Shown one piece after another: positions 1 through 12,085 of a stretch of DNA of 64,000 bases. Within the stretch, counting starts at the first letter, position 1, and every line of letters starts with the position of its first letter. A program made the position numbers and the translations under genes. The DNA is from Paraescarpia echinospica (lineage: Eukaryota > Annelida > Polychaeta > Sabellida > Siboglinidae): NCBI GenBank assembly GCA_020002185.1, contig CM034537.1:68100286-68164285 (forward strand), written 5' to 3'. The notes under the pieces are model-generated. The model saw only the letters and a list, made by a program, of their open reading frames with translations, made no database searches and was not told where the DNA came from.

Positions 1-1370
1 ATTTCACAAAGGTAGTCATTTCCTAACGAATTATGCTGGTCACCATTCCTGTACATGCATTTATCACTGCAAAAGTCGCTAATAATTATTGACCGGGAAA
101 TTAATGCTAACTGGATTAATTGTCCTCTCTTGGTTAATTGTCCTCTCTGGTTAATTGTCTTCTCCATTTGCCAATCCAACACCAATATGGTGTTGCAAAA
201 TAATGGAGACAAAGAAGAAATAATGATTAATTGCTAATCGACATGAAGTGTGTGCACACGACTGTGTAATGATGAACACAGTGACACGTGATTTGTCTTG
301 CGCTTTCTCCAGTGGGTACTCAATGACTTCCCGTGAGTAAACACAGCACGAGAAATAACAAACTGATTACGCGTGACAACATGACGTATTGCAATAAGTG
401 CAATACACGAGATGAAAAGTTTGCGGTCTGCAGAACCTTCATCTGTGTAAAGTTAGTGGCAGCGCTCAAAAGTCGGCAGTCCACGTAACGTAAAATGTAA
501 ACAACGTTTTGCATAGCCATGACCGAATGTTCGAATTCGACCATTTGTCCTAAATATGGCGGTCGCGTGAGCCGACACGTTTTGTGTGTTTCTAGCCCCA
601 CCAAACAGTTGTGACAGTTTCGGATGGGCAGTAATTTCGTACACTTGCTGCACTGCTGCTGTACTGTGTTGATTATGTTGGCTTCTGCGAGTTACAGCGT
701 GTGGTATGCTACGTGATGACACAGCTTGGACAACTTCAGAAGAAAACTAACTGTTAAAAATATAACGAGTGGACTTTAATTATAGACACATCGGCCAAAG
801 TTCTTAATACGCTAACAGAATATGGGTAGGTGTATAAATAATAACAGTGCACTGTAATTAAGGAAACATCAACAAAATCTCATATGGAATCATTTTAGGA
901 CAACAAAGAGGAGGTGTGTTTAGAAACCGTGTCCGTTCTCTTGGCATTTCACCAACCCTTATCGTTATGACGCGGTCATCGTACTTGTGGTAATTGTCAT
1001 GTGATCACTATCTGAGAGAGTTTTGCACAACTGACAAGTCATTAGCACAATTTGAAAACTATTAGCAAAAGATTTGTTATTCTTGCGTTTGTTATAATTT
1101 TTTTAATGCGTTTATAACGACACAATAAAGTGCATTTACTGTGAGAGAATCAGTCAGTTTATTAACAGAAACAACAAACGAATATTCTTAAGAACATACA
1201 ATACAACCCTCACATTCTAACTAATTATCTATAGCCAGAACGTGAATTAAACATCAGTAGTGGTCAAACTACTGACTTAACAGTCTGACCACTGACAGTT
1301 TGCAAGGCTGTAGTTTCGACATCAACACTTGTTGAACGAAAAGGCATTGGCACTGTCATGTTTATGTAAT
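1..1370. other. intergenic, nothing recognised
   Basis: AT-rich sequence with short scattered open frames that resemble no protein family I know. No long repeat, RNA gene or transposon end could be supported. Confidence 0.5.
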
Positions 1371-1375
1371 CATAT

Positions 1376-1590
1376 CGATTTATCTGGGAAGCATTCAGAC
1401 AAGCTACAATAACTATGCGAAGATTAGTCGTACACAAACATCCCCACTGTATGTAGCCAAGTTCTCATTCATCCTGCTGAGTGAACTGGAGGAATGTGGA
1501 ATGAAGGTTCGAAAAGCAACAATTGGTTTAGAATCCGGAATCACTCGACTGGTGTTCTAAACACTACTCTACGGCGATCCACCCGTTTGG
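1376..1590 (-). mobile_element. SINE copy 1 (tRNA-headed family)
   Basis: The body GGGAAGCATTCAGACAAGCT, with nearby AACTATGCGAAGATTAGTCG and TCATTCATCCTGCTGAGTGA, recurs at 10.0-10.24 kb and in part at 16.25-16.39 kb. The degenerate tRNA-like head is at the high-coordinate end (GTAGTGTTTAGAACACC on the minus strand), so the element lies on the minus strand. It is more diverged than copy 2. Confidence 0.55.
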
Positions 1591-1599
1591 AAATGTAAA

Positions 1600-2740
1600 C
1601 GACAAGACGCAAAAACGAGCAAAGAATTGGTGTCTGTCAGAGGAAGCTCCCAGGATTCGCATTACAGTCGTGAAACGTTGTTGAGAGAACATGTATCCAT
1701 CATTGTCAATATGCCATTACCGGCAACTTTACAATGTGTTATAAAAAAAAGGAAAGAGAGGGATGGAGGATGACAGTGGGAGGGATGGAGGGGGTAGGGA
1801 GGGTAGTGGAGTGAGTAGTGTTAATGTTGTAGTCCCTTCTGGTCCCGTGCCCGTTTAAGTCACAACATGCAATGGGTACAACAGAAGAATACATTGGTGT
1901 GCCTTTTTGTGAACACGACGAACTGTCACGAAATTGAAGCAGCCCAGCGACGTAAACATCTTTGCGCTTACACAAATAACGATGACTTCATTTTGATGAT
2001 TGCCATTTATGATTTTTTTAGCATCTTCTATATATTTCCATTCTAAATTAACGTCTTCTTCAACAAAAGAGGTCGACTATGAGAAAGACATATGTATACT
2101 TAATTATATAACTTCTTGGTTGTTGTCATGTAAGTTTGACATGTTAACTACTAAAATGGTGCGGGACTCTCATCATGTGACGTGCATTGTTTCTGTATAA
2201 CAACCAGTTGTACGTACGACATCGAAGTGGCTAGACGTGTTTTATCGCGCCTTTCAGAGGTGGACTACACTTCTACTCGGAACCTCCTGCCCCCCCCCTG
2301 CATGAACAAGAACAACAGTCGGGCTCCTGAGTCACACGATGGAGGACACATGGCCGATACTAGGCCAACGTCTTCCGAGAGACCGCCGATGACAATGGCA
2401 AAGCCATCTGCAGGAAGGATTGTTCGCGAACTTTGACGGAAACAGACCAAATGTCGGATGCGTTCAAGTTCAACTTGACGACGTTTCGACTTATGGGAAA
2501 TTTGACATTAGTAAATAATTATTGAACGCTAATAATTAAGGTGCAAAGAGGTTTAGATCGCTGTAATTTGTTTAGGTACCATGGTCAGGAGGAGAGGAAA
2601 CTCCTTTCGCTGTTCGTAGCATTTCGCCATTTGATTGGAAAAGCACACCTCCTCCTCACCGTTTGAGGTTGGGTGGCCGGCTTGCAGATTCCTTCCATGG
2701 CTTACCCGCCGTCTTCAACTGTCAGTCATTTGTAACGTTC
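1600..2740. other. intergenic, nothing recognised
   Basis: There is a G-rich minus-type stretch near 1750-1810 and a C run near 2289. Two overlapping open frames of 61-84 codons at 2182-2450 lie on opposite strands and match nothing I recognise; I do not treat them as genes. Confidence 0.45.
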
Positions 2741-2744
2741 GGCT

Positions 2745-3142
2745 TGGTATATTTAACAAGATTTAGCAAGATTGCCATCCAGAAAATTAACTCTAGATGG
2801 CAGGTGGAGAAGGACGCCTTTTGGCCTTATCGAGAGTCCAATACTTTTTGATCTATGTGTATCCCGCCCTTTTAAGGTATGTTTCGATTTTATTTTTAAA
2901 CATATTCACGCTGCTAGCACCAACACAATCAGGAGATAATCTGTTCCATTCATTTACAGTCCTTTGTGAGAATGAGAACTTTCTTATATATAATCTACAC
3001 TGCTCCTTTACTAATGTAACTTCATGTCCTCTGGTCCTCCTATCTTTCTTAACTGAGAAAATTATAATCATTCAATATTTTAGACACTTCTAACTGATCT
3101 CCTCTCAATCTCCTGGTCTCTTGTGTGATTAAACCACATTCA
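2745..3142 (-). pseudogene. CR1-like LINE, RT C-terminal end and 3' UTR (older host copy)
   Basis: The minus strand encodes FSQRTVNEWNRLSPDCVGAS followed by SVNMFKNKIETYL, the usual C-terminal ending of CR1-group reverse transcriptases. It is about 85-90% alike by eye to 54985-55300. The 3' UTR contains a small hairpin (CCATCCAG ... CTAGATGG, 2777-2803). The copy stops abruptly at 3142, where another LINE is inserted, and resumes at 6693. Confidence 0.75.
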
Positions 3143-3590
3143 AGAACAAGAACAAGAACAAGAAAGTTTTATTTAGACCCCAATTACAATATGTGTATAA
3201 TATCAAATTAACGTAACATGAATAGGCATATATATTCATATATACAAATGCAGTGTAATTTCAAATTAGATGTGGTCTGTGACTCCTATTAAGACAATAA
3301 CAGTCGCTCTCATAGGAGCCACAATAATAATTTGTTTCAACTCAATTTTACCGAAGGAAGTGCAAATGTATTATGTGCAGGAAAAGAAAAGAAACCGAGA
3401 TTACTTGATTACATATATGCATGTATTGGAGTATTAATGGTATGTTAAAATAAACAAATACTAGTTGTCAATAGTACACATCAATATACTTGATATGTAT
3501 GTGTATATGCACAAATACAATATCCATATGCTGATTTATATATATATATACAAAAATATATCCATACATATCACATACAATAATACAGTT

Positions 3591-4313
3591 TTAATGACTT
3601 TGATAGCATGTATAGCAGTTTAATATTGTACACGTATCTACGTATTTTTCTAATAAATTGTTTTTTGCATAATTACCAAAACTTCTGAAGCTATGTGTTC
3701 CAATCTTCTCTGTGACTAACTTTGAGGTATTAATAATGACATGTGGCAAACTGTATCTAAGACATCTTTTGGCAAATTCATGTTTTGTTCTGAATGGGTG
3801 TAACTCTGTTTTTTTCCTTGTGTTGTAATTGTGTACGTAAGCATTTGTAATTATTTTCCAATTTAATAGGTATGCAGGGAGGTCATGATGTACATATTTA
3901 TAATAAAACTTAAGTTCATGTAATTTTAACATGTCATCAATTTTTAAGATTTTCAATTTTATGAAAAGTGGCTCAGAGTGTGAATTATATTTACTTATAG
4001 ATACAATTCTCATGGCTTTCTTTTGTATTTTCAGCATTCGACTACCTTGGTATCCCCACACCATAATACAATAGTTGATATGTGATAAAAATAACGTATT
4101 ATATAAGATAATTTTTATTTCTAGGGGAAAGACATATTTTAGTCTGTTTAAGATGCCGACTGTTTTGGAACACTTGTTTGATCCTTTTTCAATGTGTTTA
4201 TTCCAATTTAAATTTGTATCTAAAGTAAGTCCTAAAAAATTAAATTCATCTACTCTTTCAATGTTTGTACCATTTATATTGAGCGTTAAGTTATCGACAG
4301 CTTTATTTTGCAT
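3591..4313 (-). pseudogene. reverse transcriptase C-terminal part of the Jockey-like LINE
   Basis: A 240-codon open piece beginning after the YVDD motif. It contains VDEFNFLGLTLDTNLNWNKH (the LG..ld..l.w..Hi motif of non-LTR RTs), LYNTLFLSHINYCIMVWG (thumb) and a Cys-containing tail. It is the longest intact piece of the element and is not a host gene. Confidence 0.85.
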
Positions 4314-4791
4314 GTGAAAAATAATTTATTTAGATTTGTTTCTGTTTAATGATAATTTATTAATGTTTAACCATTCAATTATTTTAAGGAGTTCATCATT
4401 TATTGCCGATTCGATATTTCTATTTGGGGAGTTACCTTGAAAATAATTGATGGTGCTAAATAAGGTGGTATCGTCGACATACATAATAAAGTTAAACATT
4501 TCGCTAGCTTTAGGAAAATCATTAATGTATATTATGAATAATAGGGGACCAAGAATAGATCCTTGTGGTAAACCAATTGTAGGATATCAGAACTTTCATT
4601 TTGAAATTCGGTGTATTGTCTTCTATTGCTTAAGTAGCTATTAAATAGATTCAGGGTAGGACCCTGTAATCCATAATAACATAGTTTAGTTAATAGTATC
4701 GAGTGATCAATTGTATCGAAGGCCTTAGAGAGGTCAAGAAAAATACTGAAAGGAACATAATTTTTATCAATTTGTGTAATTATTCTATCTA

Positions 4792-5547
4792 TTAGTTCAA
4801 GTGATGCATACTCGGTAGAGTGTTTTTTCTAAAACCATATTGATTTTTAACAAATAGATCAGAATAATTAAAGTATGCTGTTAGTTGACTAGATATTATT
4901 TTCTCTATCACTTTTGAAATTGTTGGAAGAAGAGATATGGGTCTATAATTTTTAAAAACAGATGGATCATCTTTCTTAAAAATAGGAATTACTTTAGCGA
5001 GTTTAAGTGTATCGGGAAATATACCAGTATTTATTACTTGATTTATTACCAGGGTTAATGGTTTGATGATAGAGGGTTCAATTATTTTCAAAAGTTTACA
5101 GGAAATACCGTCACAGCCACTACTGTTTTTATTGGGAAGGCTTTCAATGGTTTTCTTGACTATTTCTTCATCAACATTTAATAGACTGAAAACGGAATGG
5201 ACATTATCATTTAAGTAGTAATTATAATCCTTATTACCATTGTAATGAATGTCTTGTGCTGTCGACTGACCTATACTTGTAAAAAAGTTGTTAAATTGGT
5301 TTGCAATAACCGTTTTATCTGTGATAGTTATGCCGTTACTTTTAAACAAAACAGTGTTGTTTGAATTGTTTTTGGAGATAAATTCATTTATGGTTTTCCA
5401 TGTATTTCTAATGTCATCTTTATATCGGTTAAAGCGTGACTCAAAGTACATTTGTTTGGCAGTACGAATATTTTTCTTTAATATTGAATTATATGTTTTT
5501 AGGTTAGTTAGAAAGACTTCGTACATAGGTAAATTTGGATTATACAT
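4792..5547 (-). pseudogene. reverse transcriptase fingers and linker of the Jockey-like LINE
   Basis: A 251-codon piece with NSSGCDGISCKLLK, IPIFKKDDP, NYRPISLLPTISKVIEKI and NQYGFRKN, which are RT motifs 0-2. It is followed by a frameshift, and the palm continues in another frame down to 4320. Confidence 0.85.
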
Positions 5548-6692
5548 TTTTAATTTCTTATAAAGCGATTGATTGATTTTAGAAGACCGTGTGTGATCCA
5601 GGTTGAATGCTTATGTTTGTATTTATTATATTTCACGATTTTAACAGGCATATGCTTATTCTTAGCATGCATAATTTCTTCGTGTATTATGTTATAATTT
5701 AAATTGGGGTCAGCAGTAGGAGATTTGTTTAGTTTGTTATACATTGCATCCGAATTTATTTCAAGTTTAACATTATGCATAGCTGCCTTATTTTGTAGAT
5801 TTACTCGAACAAATTTTGGAGGAGGTTTAGATTTTACGTTAATATTCATGATTAGGAAGTAAGGTTGATGATCAGAAAGGGTATTAGTGAAGATTCCTGC
5901 AGTGCTATCTAATATTGATTTATTTAATTTACTGAAAAAGTTGTCTATCAGCGTTCCGTTAGTTCTGGTAAAGCGAGTTGGAAAGGTAATTTGTGGATAG
6001 AGACTGTATGAAATTATAGTATCAAAAAATTCACTATATATTTTGTTCTCGTTTATTTTAAGTAGATTAATATTGAAATCGCCTGAAATTATTAGATTTT
6101 ACAAATTTCTAGAGTAGCCATTGTTGTTGAAAATTCAGCTATGAAATCTATAATATTTAAATTTAATGACCTAGGCGGTCTGTATATGTTTCCAATAGTA
6201 AGTGTTTTTGATAAGCCTCCAGTTACTTGAATTACTAACCCCTCCCAATGTTCATACATGTTGATATTCTTAAGTACTTTATATTTATTTTTATTATCTA
6301 CGTAAATTATTAAACCCCCTTTGACACTACAATGTTTCCCCTGAGCAATTAGATCATATCCGTGTAAACTGAATTGAGATAAATCATAATTATTTGACTT
6401 CCATGTTTCTTGCAAACATATAATGCTAAATTTAAATTGTTTAGTATTTAGAAGCTCTACAAAAAGTTCAAGTTAATCAAATTTAGCATTAATGGATTGA
6501 ATATTTAAGCTTAGGATACTAAAATTATCGGTATGTTTATGTGCTAACTTGTGAAACATATCGATATCATAGTATGAAGAACAATGGATCAACTGAGGTT
6601 CATTTTGTTCTATTTTCGTTTATATCTAGAAGATTTATTAAAGAACAGTTTCGGATACCTCCCAAGTGGGAGAGAAATGTCACATCAGAAGT

Positions 6693-6782
6693 CATAGCTT
6701 TTTTTAGGCGTTTTTCGTAACTAAGGTCCCTCAGTTTTTGAATCATTTTAGTTGTATTTATATGAGTAATATTGATTACCAT
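6693..6782 (-). pseudogene. continuation of the older CR1 copy, 5' of the insertion
   Basis: The minus strand encodes TKMIQKLRDLSYEKRLKKA, matching TKMIPKLRDLNYEICLKE at 55.3 kb in the other CR1 copy. Together with 2745-3142 it shows that one CR1 copy was split by the Jockey-like element. Confidence 0.75.
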
Positions 6783-6789
6783 GACAAAG

Positions 6790-8340
6790 AAAATTAATGG
6801 CTGCTTGTCGACGGTTTCATCATTCGATGTAACATTTAGAACAAAAATAAAACTGATAAATTAAAATGTGGTGTATTGCTTGTTTCACACTTGAAACAGT
6901 TTGATCCAGTCGCACGGACCTTGGAGAGGTATAAGTTAGAAACGAGCGAAATAGCGATGTCGTTATGGTTAGGGCCTACATTAAGGGTCTAATTAATATA
7001 ACTGCCTCCCTCTACAACATATCCCGAATGCTCCATGCCGACCAAGCTTCTGTTATGTAACTCGGCGGAAGTAGGCTGCGACATTTTTAACTCAAAATAA
7101 ATACCGCACAACGTACAAGCACTGTTCTTGCACTGTCAATAACTGATCGATCGCCCCGGCTGTACATAAACCACTGTTATCCCGGAACCATTAACAGGAT
7201 TCTTTAAAATAAATGAGTCACACTATATATATATATATATATATATTACGATAGGTCTATGGACATTAAACAGTAGGGCCTATTTAAACATATTTAGTCG
7301 TATGTTTGCAAGCAATCAATGACCCAATCGAACCGTTCAAAGTTCAATAAGCTAAACTAAATCAGTGGCAGGTTTGGGGTTGCAACATTAAAGACAACGA
7401 ATAGATTTTTGCTCAAAGAACCTCCTAGACCTGTATCAAACCAATGCCATATAGCGCACGACATGTATGTGAGACAGTAAGCCTGCAATCAAAACTGTTA
7501 ATTAGCTGGACTTGGGAGGAGCCATAACACACCAATACTGGAACTATGTGAGAATTAAAAAAGCACAGACCGTAGCAGGAGAATTATAAGAGCAAATAGG
7601 ACGATTGTAAGGAAGGTGGTGGACCTGGGGAAATACAGTGGAACTCAATTATGTTTAACGAGAAGACGAGTAAGAAGTCTGGTGGTGGGGATGGTGGGAC
7701 ACCTGTTGCGGAAGGCGGCGTGCAGACTGCCAAAATGAGACGATGCCACGAGACAGCTAGACAACAGGAAAACCATAATTAATATGGGAATTCATAAAAC
7801 TGAAATTATACGGGATACAAGGACGGCGGAGGAGGACTAAGAGTAAAGGGAGGAAGCGGCGATAGAGATTAGTGTTGAAGAATAATAACCAAAGCAGATC
7901 ATCTGTACGATATGAAGACGTACTGGTTTCACGGAATAATGGGGACGAACATAGTTCTATATCATATGTTTAGGAAAAGGCATAAGCAGTAGCGGTGATT
8001 AATCAAATGTAATAACTACAATATGTTTGCCGTTCTGAAAGAAAACAGGAATTACCACAATGCGCAATTGTACTACCAATACATCAAAAACGAACCCCCC
8101 CCCCCAGCAATACATGTTATGGGCCTGTAGGACCAATACTTTTGACCCGACCGGGCCGTCGCAATCGCCACTTACGGCATACTAATTATTGGCAGATAAA
8201 CTGATCGCAAAACTACAGTGGCGTCCTGTGGAGAATGGCTTACTAGCGGCAGCTAACAAACATGAAGTAAATAATACCAAATAATTGTTTTTAATCTATC
8301 GCCATGTGGTAGATCACAGCACAATTGGCCAAGGACGCGA
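6790..8340. other. intergenic; (TA)n microsatellite only
   Basis: An 11-copy TA run sits at about 7225-7247 and a C run near 8096-8105. Otherwise I see no gene, RNA or transposon signature. Confidence 0.45.
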
Positions 8341-8344
8341 ACGA

Positions 8345-9372
8345 ACTAGAAAGAGGTGAGTGCCCCTTGAAACATCCAGACTGTCCCCAAAGTTAGGATA
8401 TAGAGAGAGGTGAGTGGACCTTGACACATCCAGACTGCCCCCAAAGTTAGGATATGTAGAAAGGTGAGTGGACCTTGACACTTCCAGACTGCCCCAAAAG
8501 TTAGGATAAATAGAGAGGTGAGTGCACCTTGACACAGCCAGACTGCTCCCAAAGTTAGGGTATATAGAGAGAGGTGGGTGCACCGTGACACAGCCAGACT
8601 GCCCCCAAAGTTACGATATAGAGAGAGGTGAGTGCACCTTGACAGAGCCAGACTGCCCCCAAAGTTAGCGAGAGATAAGTGGACCTTGACACATACAGAC
8701 TGCCCCCAAAGTTAGGATATATAGAGAGGTGAGAGCACCTTGACACATCCAGACTGCCCCCAAAGTTAGGATATATAGAGAGGTGAGAGCACCTTGACAC
8801 ATCCAGACTGCCCCCAAAGTTAGGATATAGAGAGAGGTGAGTGCACCTTGACACATCCAAACTGCCCCAGTTAGGATATAGAGAGAGGTGAATGGACCTT
8901 GACACAGCCAAATTGCCCCCAAAGTTAGGATATAGAGAGAGAGGTAAGTGGACCTTGACACATATAGACTGCTCCCAAAGTTAGGATATAGAGAGAGGCG
9001 AGTGCACCTTGACACATCCAGACTGCCCCCCCAAGTTAGGATATAGAGAGAGGTGAGTGCACCTTGACACATCCAGACTGCCCCCAAAGTTAGGATATAG
9101 AGAGAGGTGAGTGCACCTTGACACATCCAAAATGCCCCAGTTAGGATATAGAGAGAGGTGAATGGACCTTGAAATAGCCAAATTGCCCCCAAAGTTAGGA
9201 TATAGAGAGAGAGGTAAGTGGACCTTGACACATACAGACTGCCCCCAAAGTTAGGCTTATAGAGAGAGAAGTAAGTGGACCTTGACACATACAGACTGCC
9301 CCCAAAGTTAGGATATTGAAAGAGGTGAGTGCACCTTGACACATCCAGATTGCCCCCAAAGTTAGGATATTA
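8345..9372. repeat. minisatellite, about 54-bp unit, about 18 copies
   Basis: The unit contains GCACCTTGACACATCCAGAC, TGCCCCCAAAGTTAGGATAT and AGAGAGAGGTGAGT. Most units are 54 bp, so the minus strand shows spurious open frames of repeated 18-residue blocks. A larger segment is duplicated: 8838-8985 resembles 9108-9255, including a shortened unit (CCAGTTAGGA). It is intergenic and directly adjoins a tRNA-like SINE head at its right end. Confidence 0.9.
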
Positions 9373-9399
9373 ACACATAGATGTTTCCATTGGAGGACT

Positions 9400-9475
9400 G
9401 CAAGAGGATTCGAACGGGGAATCTCTCGATTGAGAGTGAGGCGCTCAAACACTACCCCACCGCGCACCACACTTG
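9400..9475 (-). mobile_element. tRNA-like SINE head
   Basis: On the minus strand GGTGCGCGGTGGGGTAGTG resembles a pol III A box and CCCCGTTCGAATCCTC a B box, spaced as in a tRNA. No cloverleaf with CCA end or proper anticodon arm is evident, so I call it a SINE head rather than a functional tRNA. Confidence 0.5.
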
Positions 9476-9479
9476 TGAT

Positions 9480-10004
9480 GTTGTCGTTAACAACTAACTC
9501 AACTTCGTTCTAAGCTAACACATTTCCGGAATAACAGCATCGTCAAGGCCAAAACACAGTTCAAGGTCCGAGTGTTCGCTTACCGTATCAGTCAAGTCGC
9601 AAGTCGTAAAAATGCGCGACTCGAGTGCCCCCGCGACTCAAATCAACACGCCTACGTCACGGACACCAAGACATCACACCCTCCACTTCGGTCAGGCGAC
9701 CGGTCCTACCTGCGGTGGCACCCTATTAGCACAACTGTCGGGGCACGCAATCAGACCTCGTGATCATACCATGGACTGAAACCTAAACAGTGTCGCATCT
9801 TCAATCAATAATATACTTTTATTGTAGATGCATAGTTTCTCTCTCACTTGAACGAACAACATCCCGAAGAGAAATCATATAATATTACAGATGTTATATA
9901 TGAATTATTAAGAGAAGAAAGTAGAGTGCCCGCGCGCGTGCGGTGTTTGTGTTCGTGCCAGTGTGTTTGCGCGTTTATTTGTTTGCGCGTTTATTTGTGT
10001 TATG
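9480..10004. other. intergenic, nothing recognised
   Basis: It includes a locally GC-richer patch (9600-9760) with no recognisable protein, then AT-rich DNA and a CGCGCGTG-containing stretch near 9930. Confidence 0.4.
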
Positions 10005-10240
10005 ACTTCTTTGGGAAGCATTAAGCCAAGCTGCAATTAATGCGCGAAGACTATCCGTACACTAATATATTCACCACTGTCTATAGCCCGGTACTCATTC
10101 ATACAACTGAGTGAACTGAAGCAATGTAGAGTAAACGAACTTGCCCAGGGTTCGACACCGCCGCATAGGTTTCGAACCCGGGTTCTCCCAGTCGAGAGTA
10201 CGAAGCTCATACCGCTGCGTTACTGCTCTCCACACAAGGA
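10005..10240 (-). mobile_element. SINE copy 2 with clear pol III boxes
   Basis: The minus-strand head has AGCAGTAACGCAGCGGTATG (A-box region) and CCCGGGTTCGAAACC (B box) at 10165-10235. The body continues toward 10005 with the same blocks as at 1.4 kb and 16.3 kb (GGGAAGCATTAAGCCAAGCT; TGCAATTAATGCGCGAAGAC). A TG/CA-rich microsatellite follows at 10243-10312. Confidence 0.65.
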
Positions 10241-10854
10241 TCTATACGTGTGTTCGTGCGTATGTTTGTGCGTGCGTGTGTGTATGCATGTGTATATATG
10301 CATGCATGCATATATGTACGTTGAAACGCCAGCTATTTATTTTGATGAAATCTGATTTGCAACGTCGGAAAAATACCTCGAACGATTTTTCTTACTGGAA
10401 ATAATGTGGACGTCAATCGTATTTCTTGTATTGATCAAACACATAACGTGGTTTAATTATACGTATTAAAGTAAATCATAAAAATACAGTCAAGAAACTC
10501 GTCCAAGATCTTCAAAGTCGCTATCGAAGCGTCACCTGAACGGTACATCTTTGAGGATTGGAAGGAGTCATATAATTTGTTTGCATAAAATTAACAAAGG
10601 TGACGATTAGAGCAAAGTTCATCATATCTTGATCACTGACCAAAGTTCAGTGATTTCTTAATGCATTGTCAAATCGTGTTTGCAGACAGCTCAGGAATGT
10701 ATTACTTTAGAGTGTTATGTGACAGCTTGTTGTCGGGTTTCATGTTTGCATTATAAACTCGTTTGCGGGCAGAAAGTTCAAAGTGCTTAATAGAACGCTA
10801 AGAACAGTGTCATGTTGTAGTTGTTTGGGACGAGGAACTTCACAGAAGCCACGC

Positions 10855-10951
10855 GTCAAACACTCTAAAGTCATTTGATTACATCCTGTACACTCTTGTC
10901 AGAAACACTCTAAAGTCATTTGATTACATCCTGTATACTCTTGTCAGAAAC
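10855..10951. repeat. 45-bp tandem duplication, two copies
   Basis: The block AAACACTCTAAAGTCATTTG ATTACATCCTGTACACTCTTGTCAG occurs twice head to tail with one substitution (GTACAC versus GTATAC). A smaller duplication, GAGTTCCGCTTGA, follows at 11067-11097. Confidence 0.9.
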
Positions 10952-11417
10952 CTTTTAGCACCGAAACATCGCAAGCAGTGTTGCAATTATTTCCTTTACC
11001 AGAATTATTTGCAGGCACGTAGGCTGTGTTCACAGGTACCAATGCAGCGCTCCCGCGGAGGCAAGAGTTCCGCTTGACGGAAGAGTTCCGCTTGAACTAT
11101 CCACCAGGGCACAACAGCGTGGGTGGGGTGTAGTTGTGTATTTTAGTGGACCTCATGAGGGTGCAATCAGAGGTATTTTGTGAATCTGAAAGGGGAGCAT
11201 TTGGATGTTTGGTGAACTGGAAGGGGGTGCAACTCTCATATCCCGTTTCTTATGCTCATATCATGCATTTTTGCATTAACACTGCGCTTCTGTTCGACCA
11301 GTGCATACGATTTGGTTCGACGGACATTTGACAAGGCACATCCTAGACACATTCGGACATGGCATTCCAAAATGAACGGGTGCCAAGGCTTCACGAGCGC
11401 TTTTGCCGCGTTATCGA

Positions 11418-11690
11418 TAGTGTAGTGGTTAGCACATCCGCCTGACATGCCAGCGCTCAGATTTCGAAACCCGGACTGGGCAGGCATGGTATATTTGGTG
11501 TAAAAACCTGGCTCTCAACATTGCGGACTGTGTATCCCTCATGACTCGGAGATCACGTTAATGTCGGCCCCGTCTCAATTTGGCACGACTGGGGACGACG
11601 TGCACCCTGGCCGTGACTACCCTCAGCGCCAGCATAGAAATATCGGCTTGGCGATAACGTTCTAAAAAAGGCTGACTAATTGAATGAGAC
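11418..11690 (+). mobile_element. SINE of a second type, tRNA-like head
   Basis: TAGTGTAGTGGTTAGCACAT (A-box-like) and CAGATTTCGAAACCC (imperfect B box) lie about 35 bp apart at 11418-11473. The downstream body (CGGCCCCGTCTCAATTTGGC and on) does not match the other SINE copies here. The end near 11690 is a guess. Confidence 0.45.
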
Positions 11691-11794
11691 CTTATAAAAC
11701 CAGAACATTCTAACCACGATATGTGTACAAACTAGTCAGTTAATACAACATTGCCGAGTGCTGGAAACCACTAGAACTGCTAGAACTAGACTCG

Positions 11795-12085
11795 GTGCAG
11801 GTAAATCGCCGTACCGTCAGCACACTCATGTTGGATGATATGACCATCAGGAAGCATGTCCAGTTTGCCAACGGAGAATACCATGGCTTCGTTGATATTT
11901 GTAACAGCAGGCACGACGACTCTGCTCTATTGACAAAAATTGCTCTTGTCGTGATGTCGCCGTCAATGAGTCGTGGAAGGTTCCACTGGGCTACTTCTTG
12001 GTCTGGCCCTGAAATAGCTACTGGGGTACACGGTGTGCCCCTGACGTGTGACGGCCCATCGTGCCATCCTATACCATCAAGGAAC
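11795..12085 (+). pseudogene. P-element/THAP9-like transposase fragment
   Basis: The plus strand encodes LMLDDMTIRKHVQFANGEYH GFVDI, resembling the start of the RNase H-like domain of P-element/THAP9 transposases (L.LD.M.I.K...F......GYVD), including the first acidic position. After a frameshift near 11950 a second frame reads DVAVNESWKVPLGYFLVW, the following conserved strand (V..W..P.GYF). No THAP zinc finger, GTP-binding region or terminal repeats are seen, so it is a relic. Confidence 0.7.

Larger units (their letters stand above)
3143..6692 (-). mobile_element. decayed Jockey-like non-LTR retrotransposon
   Basis: Reading from 6692 down: endonuclease pieces (LQETWKSNN, KGGLIIYV, GNIYRPP at 6092-6415; SDHQP near 5865-5876), a linker, the RT fingers with YRPISLLPT and YGFRKN (4792-5547), the palm with YVDD (4470-4481, in place of the usual YADD), and the RT C-terminal domain (3591-4313). 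Several frameshifts and stops break the reading frame. The 3' end carries a (TTCTTG)n tail, seen on the plus strand as repeated AAGAAC at 3143-3166. It lies inside a CR1 fragment. Clade assignment (Jockey versus CR1) is tentative. Confidence 0.85.

Noticed and set aside
320..722. Overlapping minus-strand ORFs of about 90 codons
   Set aside because: No similarity to known proteins, overlapping in two frames; chance open frames are likely.
9400..9475. Functional tRNA gene
   Set aside because: A and B boxes are present but no proper acceptor stem or anticodon arm could be drawn; it is better explained as a SINE head.
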